This document shows, piece by piece, positions 12,365 through 22,747 of a stretch of DNA of 64,000 nucleotides. The notes beneath the pieces were generated by a model. That model had not been told where the DNA came from. It made no database searches and saw only the letters and a program-made list of their open reading frames with translations. The position numbers and the translations under genes are program-made. Source of the DNA: Polytrichum commune (lineage: Eukaryota; Streptophyta; Polytrichopsida; Polytrichales; Polytrichaceae); assembly GCA_950295325.1 (NCBI GenBank), contig OX485806.1, positions 55,299,169 to 55,363,168 of the forward strand, written 5' to 3'. Every line of letters begins with the position of its first letter. The stretch's first letter is position 1.

Positions 12365-12758
12365 TTCAAGGCCTCTATATGCACCAGGACGTTGGAAGTT
12401 TTTGGTTCACTTTCAATCTATCCAAAATGCAAGCAGGGGTGTGTGAATTGAATCAATTTTCAAAGAACATGGCAAACACAATTGTGCAAGTTCCAAGAGG
12501 TGAGGGGAGTTGTGAACTTGAAGTTCACAATGCACATTGTCCCCCCTCCTTTTAGTTGGTCGATGACTAATTGAATGTGGATTTTGCTTGCATGTGTAGG
12601 TGGTTCCCGGGAAGGAATTGCGGGGAAGGGGTGTGAAAGCAGGGGATAGAACATCAGGCAATACAACATTGCATGCACTCTAGGTTCATGCAATCCATTT
12701 CTGAAGTTTTTTAATACCAAATAAATGAAGTATGTGTTGTTGGGTGTGGGTTTTTGAG

Positions 12759-13259
12759 TCTATTATGGACGTCACATTGCAGGGCAAGGAAAACAATGTA
12801 GTTCCACACGAAAGACTGATTGCTGACACAATGCTAATTAGATATTTACATTGTATGAGGTATGTGATTGATTGTTTTGTGGATGGTGTATGGGTGCACT
12901 TCAATGTTGGGCAATCCGTGCATATGATGAGTCCAAAAAACAAGAAACGGAAGGTGGCCATTGGTAAAATCAGCGGTGTGGGGGTTGTGGATAAGTTTTA
13001 TTTCAAGGTCATTCCGGAGTTTTGCTACAAAGTGGACGTGACCACTGCTTACCTAGGTGATGTGAAACTTGCATATCCATATGAGAACGGAGACCAATGG
13101 TTAGTGCAAGATGTGGTCGGAGGATGCACACTGTGGAATGAAAGGAACGTGAGAGCAACATTATTTTCCTCCCACGTACTTATCAGGGAGGACATAGAGG
13201 GCTTCCGCACTGTAAACTCTCAACCCACATATGAACACGCCCATGCACGCCCAATTTGA
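12759..13259 (+). CDS. Unrecognised ORF of ~165 codons
   Basis: The frame from about 12732 is open to a TGA at 13257; the ATG near 12765 (MDVTLQGKENNVV) is a plausible start. The protein has alternating hydrophobic segments, a basic NKKRK (about residue 70) that could be a nuclear signal, and a compact C-terminal half with GDVKLAYPYENGDQWLVQD. It is not Cys-rich and has no membrane segment. I do not recognise it. It lies between the MULE-like right end and the solo LTR, so it may be a 3' exon of a transposon gene. Codon use looks natural and no stop interrupts it. Confidence 0.35.
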   Translation, partial: SIMDVTLQGKENNVVPHERLIADTMLIRYLHCMRYVIDCFVDGVWVHFNVGQSVHMMSPKNKKRKVAIGKISGVGVVDKFYFKVIPEFCYKVDVTTAYLGDVKLAYPYENGDQWLVQDVVGGCTLWNERNVRATLFSSHVLIREDIEGFRTVNSQPTYEHAHARPI

Positions 13260-13340
13260 AATATGTATTATTTTTCAAATATGATCCCCATGTTCATATT
13301 GAGTCTCCATCTTTAATGTTTGAATGGTAGTTGCATGCTT

Positions 13341-15605
13341 TGATGCACCCCGTGGGTCGTTCCCTTGCAATTTAACTCAAGAAGACTCACGGTGAGACAT
13401 CACGTAAATTTATATTCGCTTGAGAACTACCGTGCCTCATTAATATGTTCAGTCTCTAATTAATAATCCCTCTCTTCTCCTTATGATATGAATATAATTA
13501 TTGGAGTGAATATAATCTCATTATCTTAATTCTTACTCTCAATGTAAGGCATCATTGATAATAAGAACCATTAGATTTAAAGAAAGCTTCAAGAGGTGTA
13601 ACAATATCCGTGATAATAATATAGTATTTAATAAATTGTATGAATCCTTAATGTTAGTACTTCATAAACATTAATCACACAAATGATAATAATCTTATAA
13701 TGATGAGGAAGATCTAATATTCTTGAATCGTCCTTTTTAAGCTCAAGTGTTACTACTTATAATATTGTAACTTGACATGTATGCATATAGTAGTTATAAT
13801 TTCATAAACACATCATTGATTGTTTTGCAATGTCACGTTTAACATTCAAAGTGTTTTAATGACAAGAATAATTATAATTTTCTTGAGGTTTATTCAAGAG
13901 AAAGAACTCCTCTTTAATTGTTAATGACATCCAACAACTCACAAAGTATCTTAAGAGAAGAAGCATTTTTACTACAAAGTGTTTTTTAATGACAAGAAGA
14001 TAAACCTATCTCTCTTGAGTTTTGCTCAAGAGAGAGAGAGATCTTCTCTTAAATAGATAATCCTTCAAATTGTAATGACATCCAACAACTCACAAAGAAT
14101 CTTAAAGTAAGAAGCTTCAATAACAATTGTAATAAGTAGATTATCTTATATCAATATTACTTCATTCATATGTATTCAAACTTTGCTATGAGTTAATGTC
14201 TTCATCATTCTTGTTAATCATAAGTTCAACAATCAATATGTAGTATAATATGTATAATACTTATAAGTCAATTATGTAGTTATTGATAATAAGCTCCTCC
14301 TTTTTTGAAGGAGTTGCAATCGTTAAGTTGTTTTGCTTAAATCATAACATGCATATAATTCTTCAATCCTTCAATCACATGTATATTTATAATTCCCTTT
14401 TGAGGAGATCAATGATAAGTTCCGCTTTGAGAGATAATCTTATTTCCTTCACTCAAGTTGACAATCGCTTTCTCAATTCAATCTCTCTCAAAGTCCCATT
14501 GATTCTCCAATTTGTCTTGAGCGCTTTGTTCTCACCCTCACACTATCTTTTGAGTTCTTTCTCAAAAGAGTCTACTCAATCTACTCTACTCTCGGTTGCT
14601 CAATCACATAAGCTACAAAGTACCATTGACGACTCGTAGTTCAAATTGAGAGAGGTAGAAAGATCACACGCATTTGTAGAAAAGATAAGTGTATTGCAAA
14701 AGTTCCTCGAGAGGAGAGTTACAAAAGCTTCAAGTGATTATTGACACTCAAATTTAAGATAACTTCGTTGTGTAGAAAATGAGGTATAGGTCTCCTAAAT
14801 TGCTTCCCTTATATAGTTTTTTCCTTCTATCTCAAAATCTTTGTTTAAGTGATTGTAATCTTTTACTATCCTAGATAGCTATCTATCTTCACATTTGTAG
14901 ATGCTACTTATCCTAAACGGTTATAACCATTTCACTACACTAATGTTTTCACTACCAAGATTTCACTATATTCTCCTTGATAGTCAATCAAATCTTTGAT
15001 TGTATCAATTCCGATATTTGGTACTTGGAACATGCTCGTAGAATGTACCCTATTCCTATATTATCCTTAATGTCTTCATAATGTCTATGTATCTTAAGAA
15101 TCTAAAATTCTTATAATCATGTTCTCAAAATCCTACATTCTAATATATTCCATAATTATGTCTCTTCGGATATTCATACATCCTCAACATTCTAATATAC
15201 CCCTATATATCCTTTATATAATCCTATTATAAGTATTTCTAATTAAAAGTTCCATTGTGCTAAGTACTTAATCCCCTTCGCTAAATACTTAATCTCCTTG
15301 GCTAATACGTTGGGATCCTATAGCCGTAGGTACCGGCTCCTAAAGCCGCGCGTCCTCCTTGTAAAGCCGCGGAAAAGAGGGCCTATTCCCGTGGTCAACA
15401 TCCTCGGCACCATTCGTTCTCGGGCCTTTCCAGAGTCTTCTCTTCTCGGTATCCAACTGCTCCTTACTGCAGCTCCAGCCTTCCGATTCCAATGTTCCTC
15501 TTTTTGTTTGTTAAGACTCTCGCTCTGATTGTAAAACTTCTGTCCTTAATGCCTTCTAATTGCTTGTGATGCTCTCATTTGTAAGCATAATGTTTGTATT
15601 CAACA
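13341..15605 (-). mobile_element. Solo LTR (2.27 kb) with TGCTT target duplication
   Basis: This segment is the reverse complement of the LTR at 22748-24939 over its whole length. Both termini are recognisable: its right edge reads tttgtattcaaca, the complement of the TGTTGAGTACAACA start, and its left edge tgatgcacc is the complement of the ...CATCA end. The pentamer TGCTT is present at 13336-13340 and again at 15606-15610, a perfect 5-bp target-site duplication. Neither a primer site nor a polypurine tract adjoins it. It is therefore an independent insertion reduced to one LTR, not the partner of the 22.7-kb LTR. Confidence 0.9.
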
Positions 15606-15653
15606 TGCTTGAAGGGTATTGTAAACGCAATTTCTCTTGCTATGGCGGGACAA

Positions 15654-18258
15654 GTTATTGAGGAGATCATCGCGGAAGCGCATGAATAAGAAGGCCATCA
15701 TCAAACCTTCGAAAATACTTGGTTCACCATATTAAGTGCACCTTATTGGTGGCCAACAAGAAAAAATGACGTATCAAGTTATTGTGACGAATGTCCGGTC
15801 TGCTCACGACGAAATGAAGGACGGATACATGAACAAGAAAATGATACTTTAGTACTAGACTCGGTATCGGATGACGAGTCAACCACGGAAGAGAACCACG
15901 CAACGGATTGGAGAACACCTTATTTTAAGTACTTGAGAAATTGACAAGTACGTGGGGAAAATATTACCAATGAAAAACAACTTCAATGGGCAAATAAATG
16001 CAAGCGGTTCATTCTCAACGGAAGAACCTTGATAAGATTACTACCCAACGGAGATACGCGAATATGCGTCACACGAAGCCGAGGAGGAAAGATAATAGCG
16101 GCAACCCACAATGAAAAGGGCAAGCACTTGACCTTACCCATGACTAAACAATTAATATTCTTTAGTCCATATTGGTGGCCTACGATTGACAAGGACATCA
16201 AATATCATGCGGAGTATGAATGTGAAGAATGCATATTAGAACTCAATGGGAAGCAAGAAGAGATGAATCTAAAAGATAAACAAGTGACTATATTAAAGCA
16301 AATGTCACCATCGGATTGGAGAAAACCTTACCTCGAATATTTATTATTCGGAAAGGTAATGAGCAATGACTTAACTGGAAAAGAGAAGGAACGGATTGTG
16401 AATAGAAGTCAATTCTTCGCCATCATGAATAGGAAACTAATGAGATGATTTGTCGCCAACGAGATACCCAAGGAATGCATCTCGGAGAATTGGATACTAG
16501 AGTTTTTAAAGGAACTCAATGGGAAACATCAAACATATGAAGAGATGGTAGAAGAGGCAGCACAAGGACCATATTGGTGGCCTATTATGACTCACGACAT
16601 TCGAAGTTTTATCAAGCAAAATTCTAATTACAAGCAAAGAAATGGTACTACGCTAATTCAACCAAGGAGTGATTCAACCAAAGTAGATTGGAGAAAACTG
16701 ATAATGAAATATTTGAACCAAGGGAAAACCAAAGATCGAGATCTAATTGAACAAGAATATGGAACTTACTTCATGGAAGAAGGAGAATTATGAAAGGAAG
16801 TAAATCATGGAGAAAGTAAAATATGTATCGCGGGAGACCAAGTCAAGCATCTAATTAAAAGAGTACATGAGCAAAATGGTTGTCACCTCAACCTGAACGA
16901 TACAATTCAATAAATAATCAACAGGCCTTATTGGTGGCCTACCATAGTACAAGATACGGATGATTATATCAATGAAGAATGCCCAAAATGTAAGAAAAAC
17001 ACAACAGCTAAAATACAATGCGGGGCAGTTACTACCGATCCACATAAAGATTGGAGAATACCATTTATTGACTACCTATTACATGGGAGATTGACAACAC
17101 CGGCGACAGTTTCTCAAAGACAACAAATAGCGATAAGAAGTAGACATTTTCAACTAGTCAATGGGAACCAATTAATCAAGGAAGGAGCCGATGGGATGAA
17201 ACGGCGATGTGTCTCCGGACCAATAACCGAGGCGATCATCGCCGAAGCGCATGAAGGCATTGCGGGAGGACATTTCGCGGCGAACATCACATTACATAAA
17301 ATGTTGACCGTGCTTTATTGGTGGCCCACTATGAAAAGGGACGTTTATATGTATTGCAAACAATGCAACATATGCCAAATAGTGGGACCAAAAGTATCCA
17401 AGTCATCACAACCATTACACCCAATTATGCCTATGGAAGTATTCCAAAGATGGGGATTGGATTTTATAGGACCAATCAATCCACCGGCTAAAGGTACTAA
17501 AAACAAATACATCATTACCGCCATGGACTACACCACCAAATGGGTAGAAGCGAGAGCACTTAAATATAATACCGCAACATCTACCGCAAGATTCATATTT
17601 GAGGAGATCATCACCAAATTCGGATGTCCAATTAAACTAGTTAGTGACCAAGGGAGTCACTTTCTAAACGAGACAATCCAAAATCTTAACTAAGACATTT
17701 ATGGTTTTACATCGTAAATCGACAACTTATTAACCTCAAGATAACGGACAAACCGAGAGCACCAACAAAGTCATCAAGACAACACTTACCAAGATGGTAA
17801 ATGCCAATCGCACGGATTGGGACACTAAACTATATGCGGCATTATGGGCATATAGAACGGCGTACAAAGTTACTACCAAGCATACGCCATTTTCATTGGT
17901 ATTTGGAATAGAAGCATTACTTCCATTATCATTCATCTACAACGAGGAGAATCTACAACGGAATCAAGAATGGCATCCTGATCTTAAACGGAGAATGAAA
18001 CAATTAAAGACATTAGACTTGACCCGTATCAAAGCAAAGGAAAATATCGAGCATACTCAAACCATGAGAAAGAGAAAACAAGATAAAACTTTAATGGAAG
18101 GCAAGAGGTACAAACATTGCAAGAAACCCTCTTATGATACTAAGGAAAAGAACGGCGGAATTCATCAACAAAAGGAGAAATTAGATGAGAACAAAATTTC
18201 CAAATTTCACAAAGGACAAAAGATTTTGTGGCATCAACGCAAGATTTTGTGGATTTAG
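15654..18258 (+). pseudogene. Ty3/gypsy integrase with five tandem zinc-binding modules
   Basis: One frame runs from 15654 to 17693, interrupted only by five stops (about 15687, 15942, 16446, 16791 and 16911). It contains the motif YWWP followed by a Cys pair five times (about 15744, 16170, 16572, 16929, 17319). Linkers between carry DWR(K/T/I)P..YL and (I)..RS.(Q/H)F elements. The last module is a standard H-H-C-C integrase zinc domain (HEGIAGGH then CKQCNIC). It is followed by the catalytic core: the first Asp in LDFIGP, the second in VSDQGSHF, and the Glu after a frameshift between 17694 and 17742 in NGQTEST. Ty3/gypsy integrase inserts the cDNA into chromosomes and normally has one such module. 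The protease, reverse transcriptase and RNase H expected upstream are not present. Confidence 0.8.
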
Positions 18259-18742
18259 TACAAGACGACATTCACCCAGTAAAACCAACCACCCTAATGA
18301 CGACTCAAGTTATTCGTATGTTGAGAAGAAACCATGTGATTTTTACGAAGGACAAGGAAAAATTCTTACATCCCCGGATTATGAGGAAGTACACTACAAA
18401 ATGCTTGAGTGTTATCACATACAACCATTGAGAGTAGGGATTCACGATGAATTACCAACAAAAATTAAACCAGGGGTAATAATGGAAAATTACCCTATTC
18501 AACCTCTACCAAAAGGGACCTCGAATGAGCAATCAAACAATGGAATACAAACAATAAAAACGGAAGTTGTTATTCAAGTATTGACAAGGAGGAATAATCA
18601 CGACAAAAATGTGCCACACTTGGACGAATTAACTGCAAGCACACTTTATGATTATGATAAGATCACGTCAATCAAGGAAAATGCACATGTCATGTACAAT
18701 ACCACGAAGAGTGTCTGGAATCATAAACCCCAACCATGTTAA
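18185..18742 (+). pseudogene. Tail of integrase region / linker ORF, unknown
   Basis: An open frame overlaps the end of the integrase tail in a different phase and runs to a TAA near 18740. The translation is hydrophilic and contains IQPLRVGIHDELPTKIKP and a repeat-like YPIQPLPKGT. Two lysine/phenylalanine-rich repeats (fcgin.rfcg-like, 18225-18250) come from a short DNA duplication. No domain is recognised; it may be integrase C-terminal sequence read through a frameshift. Confidence 0.3.
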
Positions 18743-19365
18743 CCATGTTATGGTTACAATACATGTGTAAGGATTGGTACCTAATCTTTATGGTACTATT
18801 AACTTGTAATTGGTACTTACCATAATGGAATTCATCCATACATTCATCCAGCAATGACATTCACATTATCAATACATGCCTTCAACAAAAGGATTATATA
18901 ATTGAGCGGATATTGAAAACAATATTTCAATCACACTTTGAAGATATTCAGGGTTTTATACCAGAACCTTCAGAAATATTGTCAAATTCCGAGTTAAAAT
19001 CCAATTTAAATATTATTGGAGGAGTCCGCGCAAGGCAGACCCCAAGCAAGGAGGAAACATTACACAAGGTGGCGTCCTCTTTGGCTTACACCGGTATAAA
19101 ACAAATACCACAAGTTAGCCACATCAGATTATACCAGGTTATAACACCCAACAAGGACAACCACATAAGTTCAAGAACTCCAACCATATTAACAAACCTC
19201 ATCATGATCAGCACAAAGGCAACGAGCCTAACAGAATGGGAACTTAGGGTTATAGTGATTCATAATCCAAACCTACAACAACAAGTCCATCATAGTATAC
19301 ACAAACATTTTGGAGCAGCTGAGACAGTGAGTGAGTTCAGAGTTAGACTTTTCACTTTATCCACC

Positions 19366-20658
19366 ATGAGAACTCCAAGCAAGGAGAAGGGGAAGGCACC
19401 TCAGATGAGAGCAGTTGAAGATATAGTCTTTAGTACAGAGATGGCCGCGTTGGACTTTAAACCAACTCTGGAGGAGGAGACTTTTTGGCAGCTCATTGGA
19501 CTAGATCGATTTGTAACTAGAGGGACATGGGAGATTGTTAATATTCCAGTGATTCAGGAGATCATTACCAATTTAAATCTAGACACCATGGACTCTGTCT
19601 TGAATGGCCAACCATTTTCAATTTTTCCAAAGGACTGGAAGAACAAAATGAGAGCAGTTTTCTATCTTACGACATTCTCAGCAAGAAGGGAGCCAGGAAC
19701 GCCAAAGGTCAAGGCTGCAGACATCTTTCCTAACTTCAATGACAAAGTGAAAAACAAGACATGCATTTGCAAGATTGGGGACTGTACCATTATGGAAGCA
19801 AAGAGGCCATTGAGGTTCTTCAACTCCTTATTCTTGCTACGAACTACTGCTAATATTATTTCTTGTCAAGCAATTGCACACATTGCTGATGCTCTCAATG
19901 GGAAGTTAGTTGATTGGCCGACACTATTTAGAGAGATCATACTCACAGAGCTCAAGAATATCAAAGAAGAATTGTTTAAGGACAAGACCACGATGTTGAA
20001 ATCAATGATGGCACCCCCTCTTCCCATGTTAGTTATTGATGGGGGGTTGTTGACTGTTTCACAAGAAATTGAAGCAAGCATACTTATGCCAGCTAATCTC
20101 ATAGAAAAACCAGTTTCAAATAAAAGAAAGATAAGACCCTCAATGGAACTTACCCCAGGAGAGCCATCAGAAACGAAAGAAGCACCACAAATTTGTGTAG
20201 CCATGGCCACACCAACCATAGCAAAACCAGAAACCATTCCTAACATTGTTATAGATTTACGAAACCCTTTAGAGACCCAACCATACTCATTCAAGGCAGA
20301 GAGAGAAGTTCCAAAATCTGTGAGTACACCAATGGAACCAACAAGCAATCAAAATGTGCTTATAAGCACAATGGAGAAAGGTACTTCACAATCAGTTTTA
20401 GAACCATTAATGGACATTCTACAAAAATTCCGAAACACTACCCAGCTGTTGGAGAATTGGATTTCAGTCACCACACTTTCTTCCAATAGCACACAACACA
20501 ACTATGCGCTCATCACAGACTCGAAAAAATACAATCAATTATCACAGAGGGGAACTCCAAGGTTACAATATCATACTCTACAACTACACTACGCTCTGGC
20601 AGTAGTACAGTCTACTCTAATAGCCGCTACTCCTCAGCCGGCCGACACCGAATTTTGA
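19366..20658 (+). CDS. Extra ORF between integrase and 3' LTR (about 430 aa)
   Basis: The frame is open from about 18913 to a TGA at 20656. I favour the ATG at 19366 (MRTPSKEKGKAPQ), because the upstream part looks less protein-like; an ATG at 19204 is also possible. The first ~200 residues are a folded-looking, helical domain (TFWQLIGLDRFVTRGTW, then KDWKNKMRAVFYL). The last ~200 are Pro/Thr/Ser-rich and probably disordered. No stop interrupts it, in contrast to the integrase. Plant gypsy elements of the Tat lineage often carry additional ORFs after pol; the position fits that, and the function of such ORFs is not known. I do not recognise a named domain. Confidence 0.55.
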   Translation: MRTPSKEKGKAPQMRAVEDIVFSTEMAALDFKPTLEEETFWQLIGLDRFVTRGTWEIVNIPVIQEIITNLNLDTMDSVLNGQPFSIFPKDWKNKMRAVFYLTTFSARREPGTPKVKAADIFPNFNDKVKNKTCICKIGDCTIMEAKRPLRFFNSLFLLRTTANIISCQAIAHIADALNGKLVDWPTLFREIILTELKNIKEELFKDKTTMLKSMMAPPLPMLVIDGGLLTVSQEIEASILMPANLIEKPVSNKRKIRPSMELTPGEPSETKEAPQICVAMATPTIAKPETIPNIVIDLRNPLETQPYSFKAEREVPKSVSTPMEPTSNQNVLISTMEKGTSQSVLEPLMDILQKFRNTTQLLENWISVTTLSSNSTQHNYALITDSKKYNQLSQRGTPRLQYHTLQLHYALAVVQSTLIAATPQPADTEF

Positions 20659-20780
20659 GGCCATGGAGGAATCCTGCACAACCAAGCTGAACGAAATCAA
20701 GACTCAGCAAAACTCCAGAGCCCGCGGCCAACGACACCTGAGCAAGGACAGCTAAGGAGGGTGATTACCTTCAACAAAAG

Positions 20781-22715
20781 GTGGCAAACAAGAACATGGC
20801 TGCAGCAAATTCGCATGAGTCATTCCACGCCGCACACACACAGGATAGGCATCAACAGGAGTTGATCAGCTCTAAAGGGAAATCGCCGCCCCAACATGTC
20901 GACAACACAGCTGCGAAGACAGCAAATACTCTTAAGCACAACGCAACCATAGAAAAAATCGAAAGAAACCACCAAAACGCTGCAGCTACCCATCACCAAA
21001 TCATTCAGGACAACCAACAGACGTCGCCGCTCCACAACGCGGCAGCAGGAAGCAGTCACGAAAGCGCCGAAATATTTCAGACATCGTGCCATGAACTTCG
21101 ACAGCAATCAGTCCTCTCCTAGACCAAGTACGCCGCCGAAGAAAACCGGCATCACAGCGTCGCCGAGGAGAACCGGAATTTGACACAAAAATCAACACTC
21201 CAAGGCCAGACCGCAACAACAACAGATCAATCTTTGAAGTATCAATAGGTTAGAACTGAATGCGAGACAACAGAGGAACAGAGTCGCTGAAATGCGGCAA
21301 CCCTCACCCGGCAACTTAAAAAACAGGTTGAAACCTTACAAAGCCAACAAGAAGCAAGCAGCCAGGAATTTCAAAAACAGGTGGCGGCCTTGAAGAGCCA
21401 GCATGCAATCGAACTCAAACAGGTACTCATCGCTGAGAGAAACTAGCATCAACAACAAACATTACTTCTCCGAAGTGAGCATGCCGCCGAACTAGCCAAA
21501 ACCCACCAACTCACAAAGGAAATGGAACAGGCTGCCGAACAGAAGATTACCGTTATACAGGCCCAGTATGCCGCGGCACAACAGCTTGCGGCAAGCACCC
21601 AACAAATCAAACACAAATTCCAAGTACAGAGGGAAAAACTGTTGAGTGATAACCGCAATCGGAAGCAGATCGCCGCCGTCGCCACCAAACAGGAACTCAA
21701 CTGACTTCGGCACATTATCTCCGACCTTCGGAGAGACACGGCAAAAAAACTCCAGACTTTCCAGGTGGAAATCAAAGCTTACAACACCCAACTCCACATC
21801 TTAGCCACAAATACACATACAGATCCAGATAGAGTAAGGGAACTTACAAAGATTGAAGCTTTCGATCTCTGGGTACTGAAACAGCCTGCGACAGAGGACC
21901 AAATGTCTCCACAAACACTTTTGCACAGGGTCACATCAAAAATCCAGCATACTTTGAAGAACCTCAAAACAGAGTTATCCCAGGCTACACAAGAGCGAGA
22001 TGAGTTTCAAAATCAACTGGAGCAACAACAAGAAGAACATCCTCCGAAATGGGAAAACATGTTAGGGGACGTAAAAATCGAAGATACATCAAACCTCATC
22101 GCAACCACTATGAGAAATTTTTCAATACTACCATGCGTATAAACCTTTGGATCCGAGGAACAATTCCAGATTTTGTGTATGAAGGCCACTCCGACAGCCA
22201 AAGACCTTTTAGTTTTCATGTGGATCCTCAAAGATCTTACTATGCAAAAAGGAGTTGTTGAAATCACCACAACAAACCCTAACTTCTACCTTACAAAGTT
22301 TTGTGTCACAGCACTCACCCACATGGCAAAACACCATGAGGAATTCTACAGCAACATTGAGAATAGGAAGAGCCTTCCACAAATTGAACCTTATGATTCA
22401 GAAATCATAAAGGAGATCCAAGATCTGACAAATTCAAAATTTCCACAATTTCTAACGGCACTTGACGGATTGGCACAAGAAGATACTAGATTGCTACATG
22501 AGGCTAGCCACCAACACCACAACCTCATCAGAAAATTTCCGGATTCCTTTCCACAAGCATTTCACAGAATTCAACTACAAGGTTACATCACAAGGGCACT
22601 TGAGGATAGGAAAAACAATTTAGAGCAAAAACAGATCACTACACCACATGCTCGAACTCTCCTCTATCTTCCTCAATACGATCCAGGGAGTATGAGAATT
22701 CCTAAAAGATCCTGA
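20781..22715 (+). pseudogene. Coiled-coil second extra ORF of the gypsy element
   Basis: A single phase continues for 1.9 kb with about six in-frame stops (21120, near 21246, 21291, 21444, 21702 and 22140) and no frameshift. The middle (about 21310-21800) is a long Gln/Glu/Lys/Ala-rich heptad region typical of a coiled coil (for example QLKKQVETLQSQQEASSQEF). The last part (22150-22715) is a non-coiled helical domain containing KDLLVFMWILKDL and FPQFLTALDGLAQE. It ends 17 bases before the polypurine tract. A coiled coil followed by a compact domain recalls gag-like or structural proteins; this is only a guess. Confidence 0.5.
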
Positions 22716-22730
22716 GGGCAGGATCTCAAT

Positions 22731-22747
22731 TTGGGAGGGGGATAAAA
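22731..22747 (+). other. Polypurine tract of gypsy element
   Basis: The sequence ttgggagggggataaaa immediately precedes the TG of the LTR at 22748. Purine-rich tracts in this position prime plus-strand DNA synthesis in LTR retrotransposons. It fixes the orientation of the element to the left as plus strand. Confidence 0.85.
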
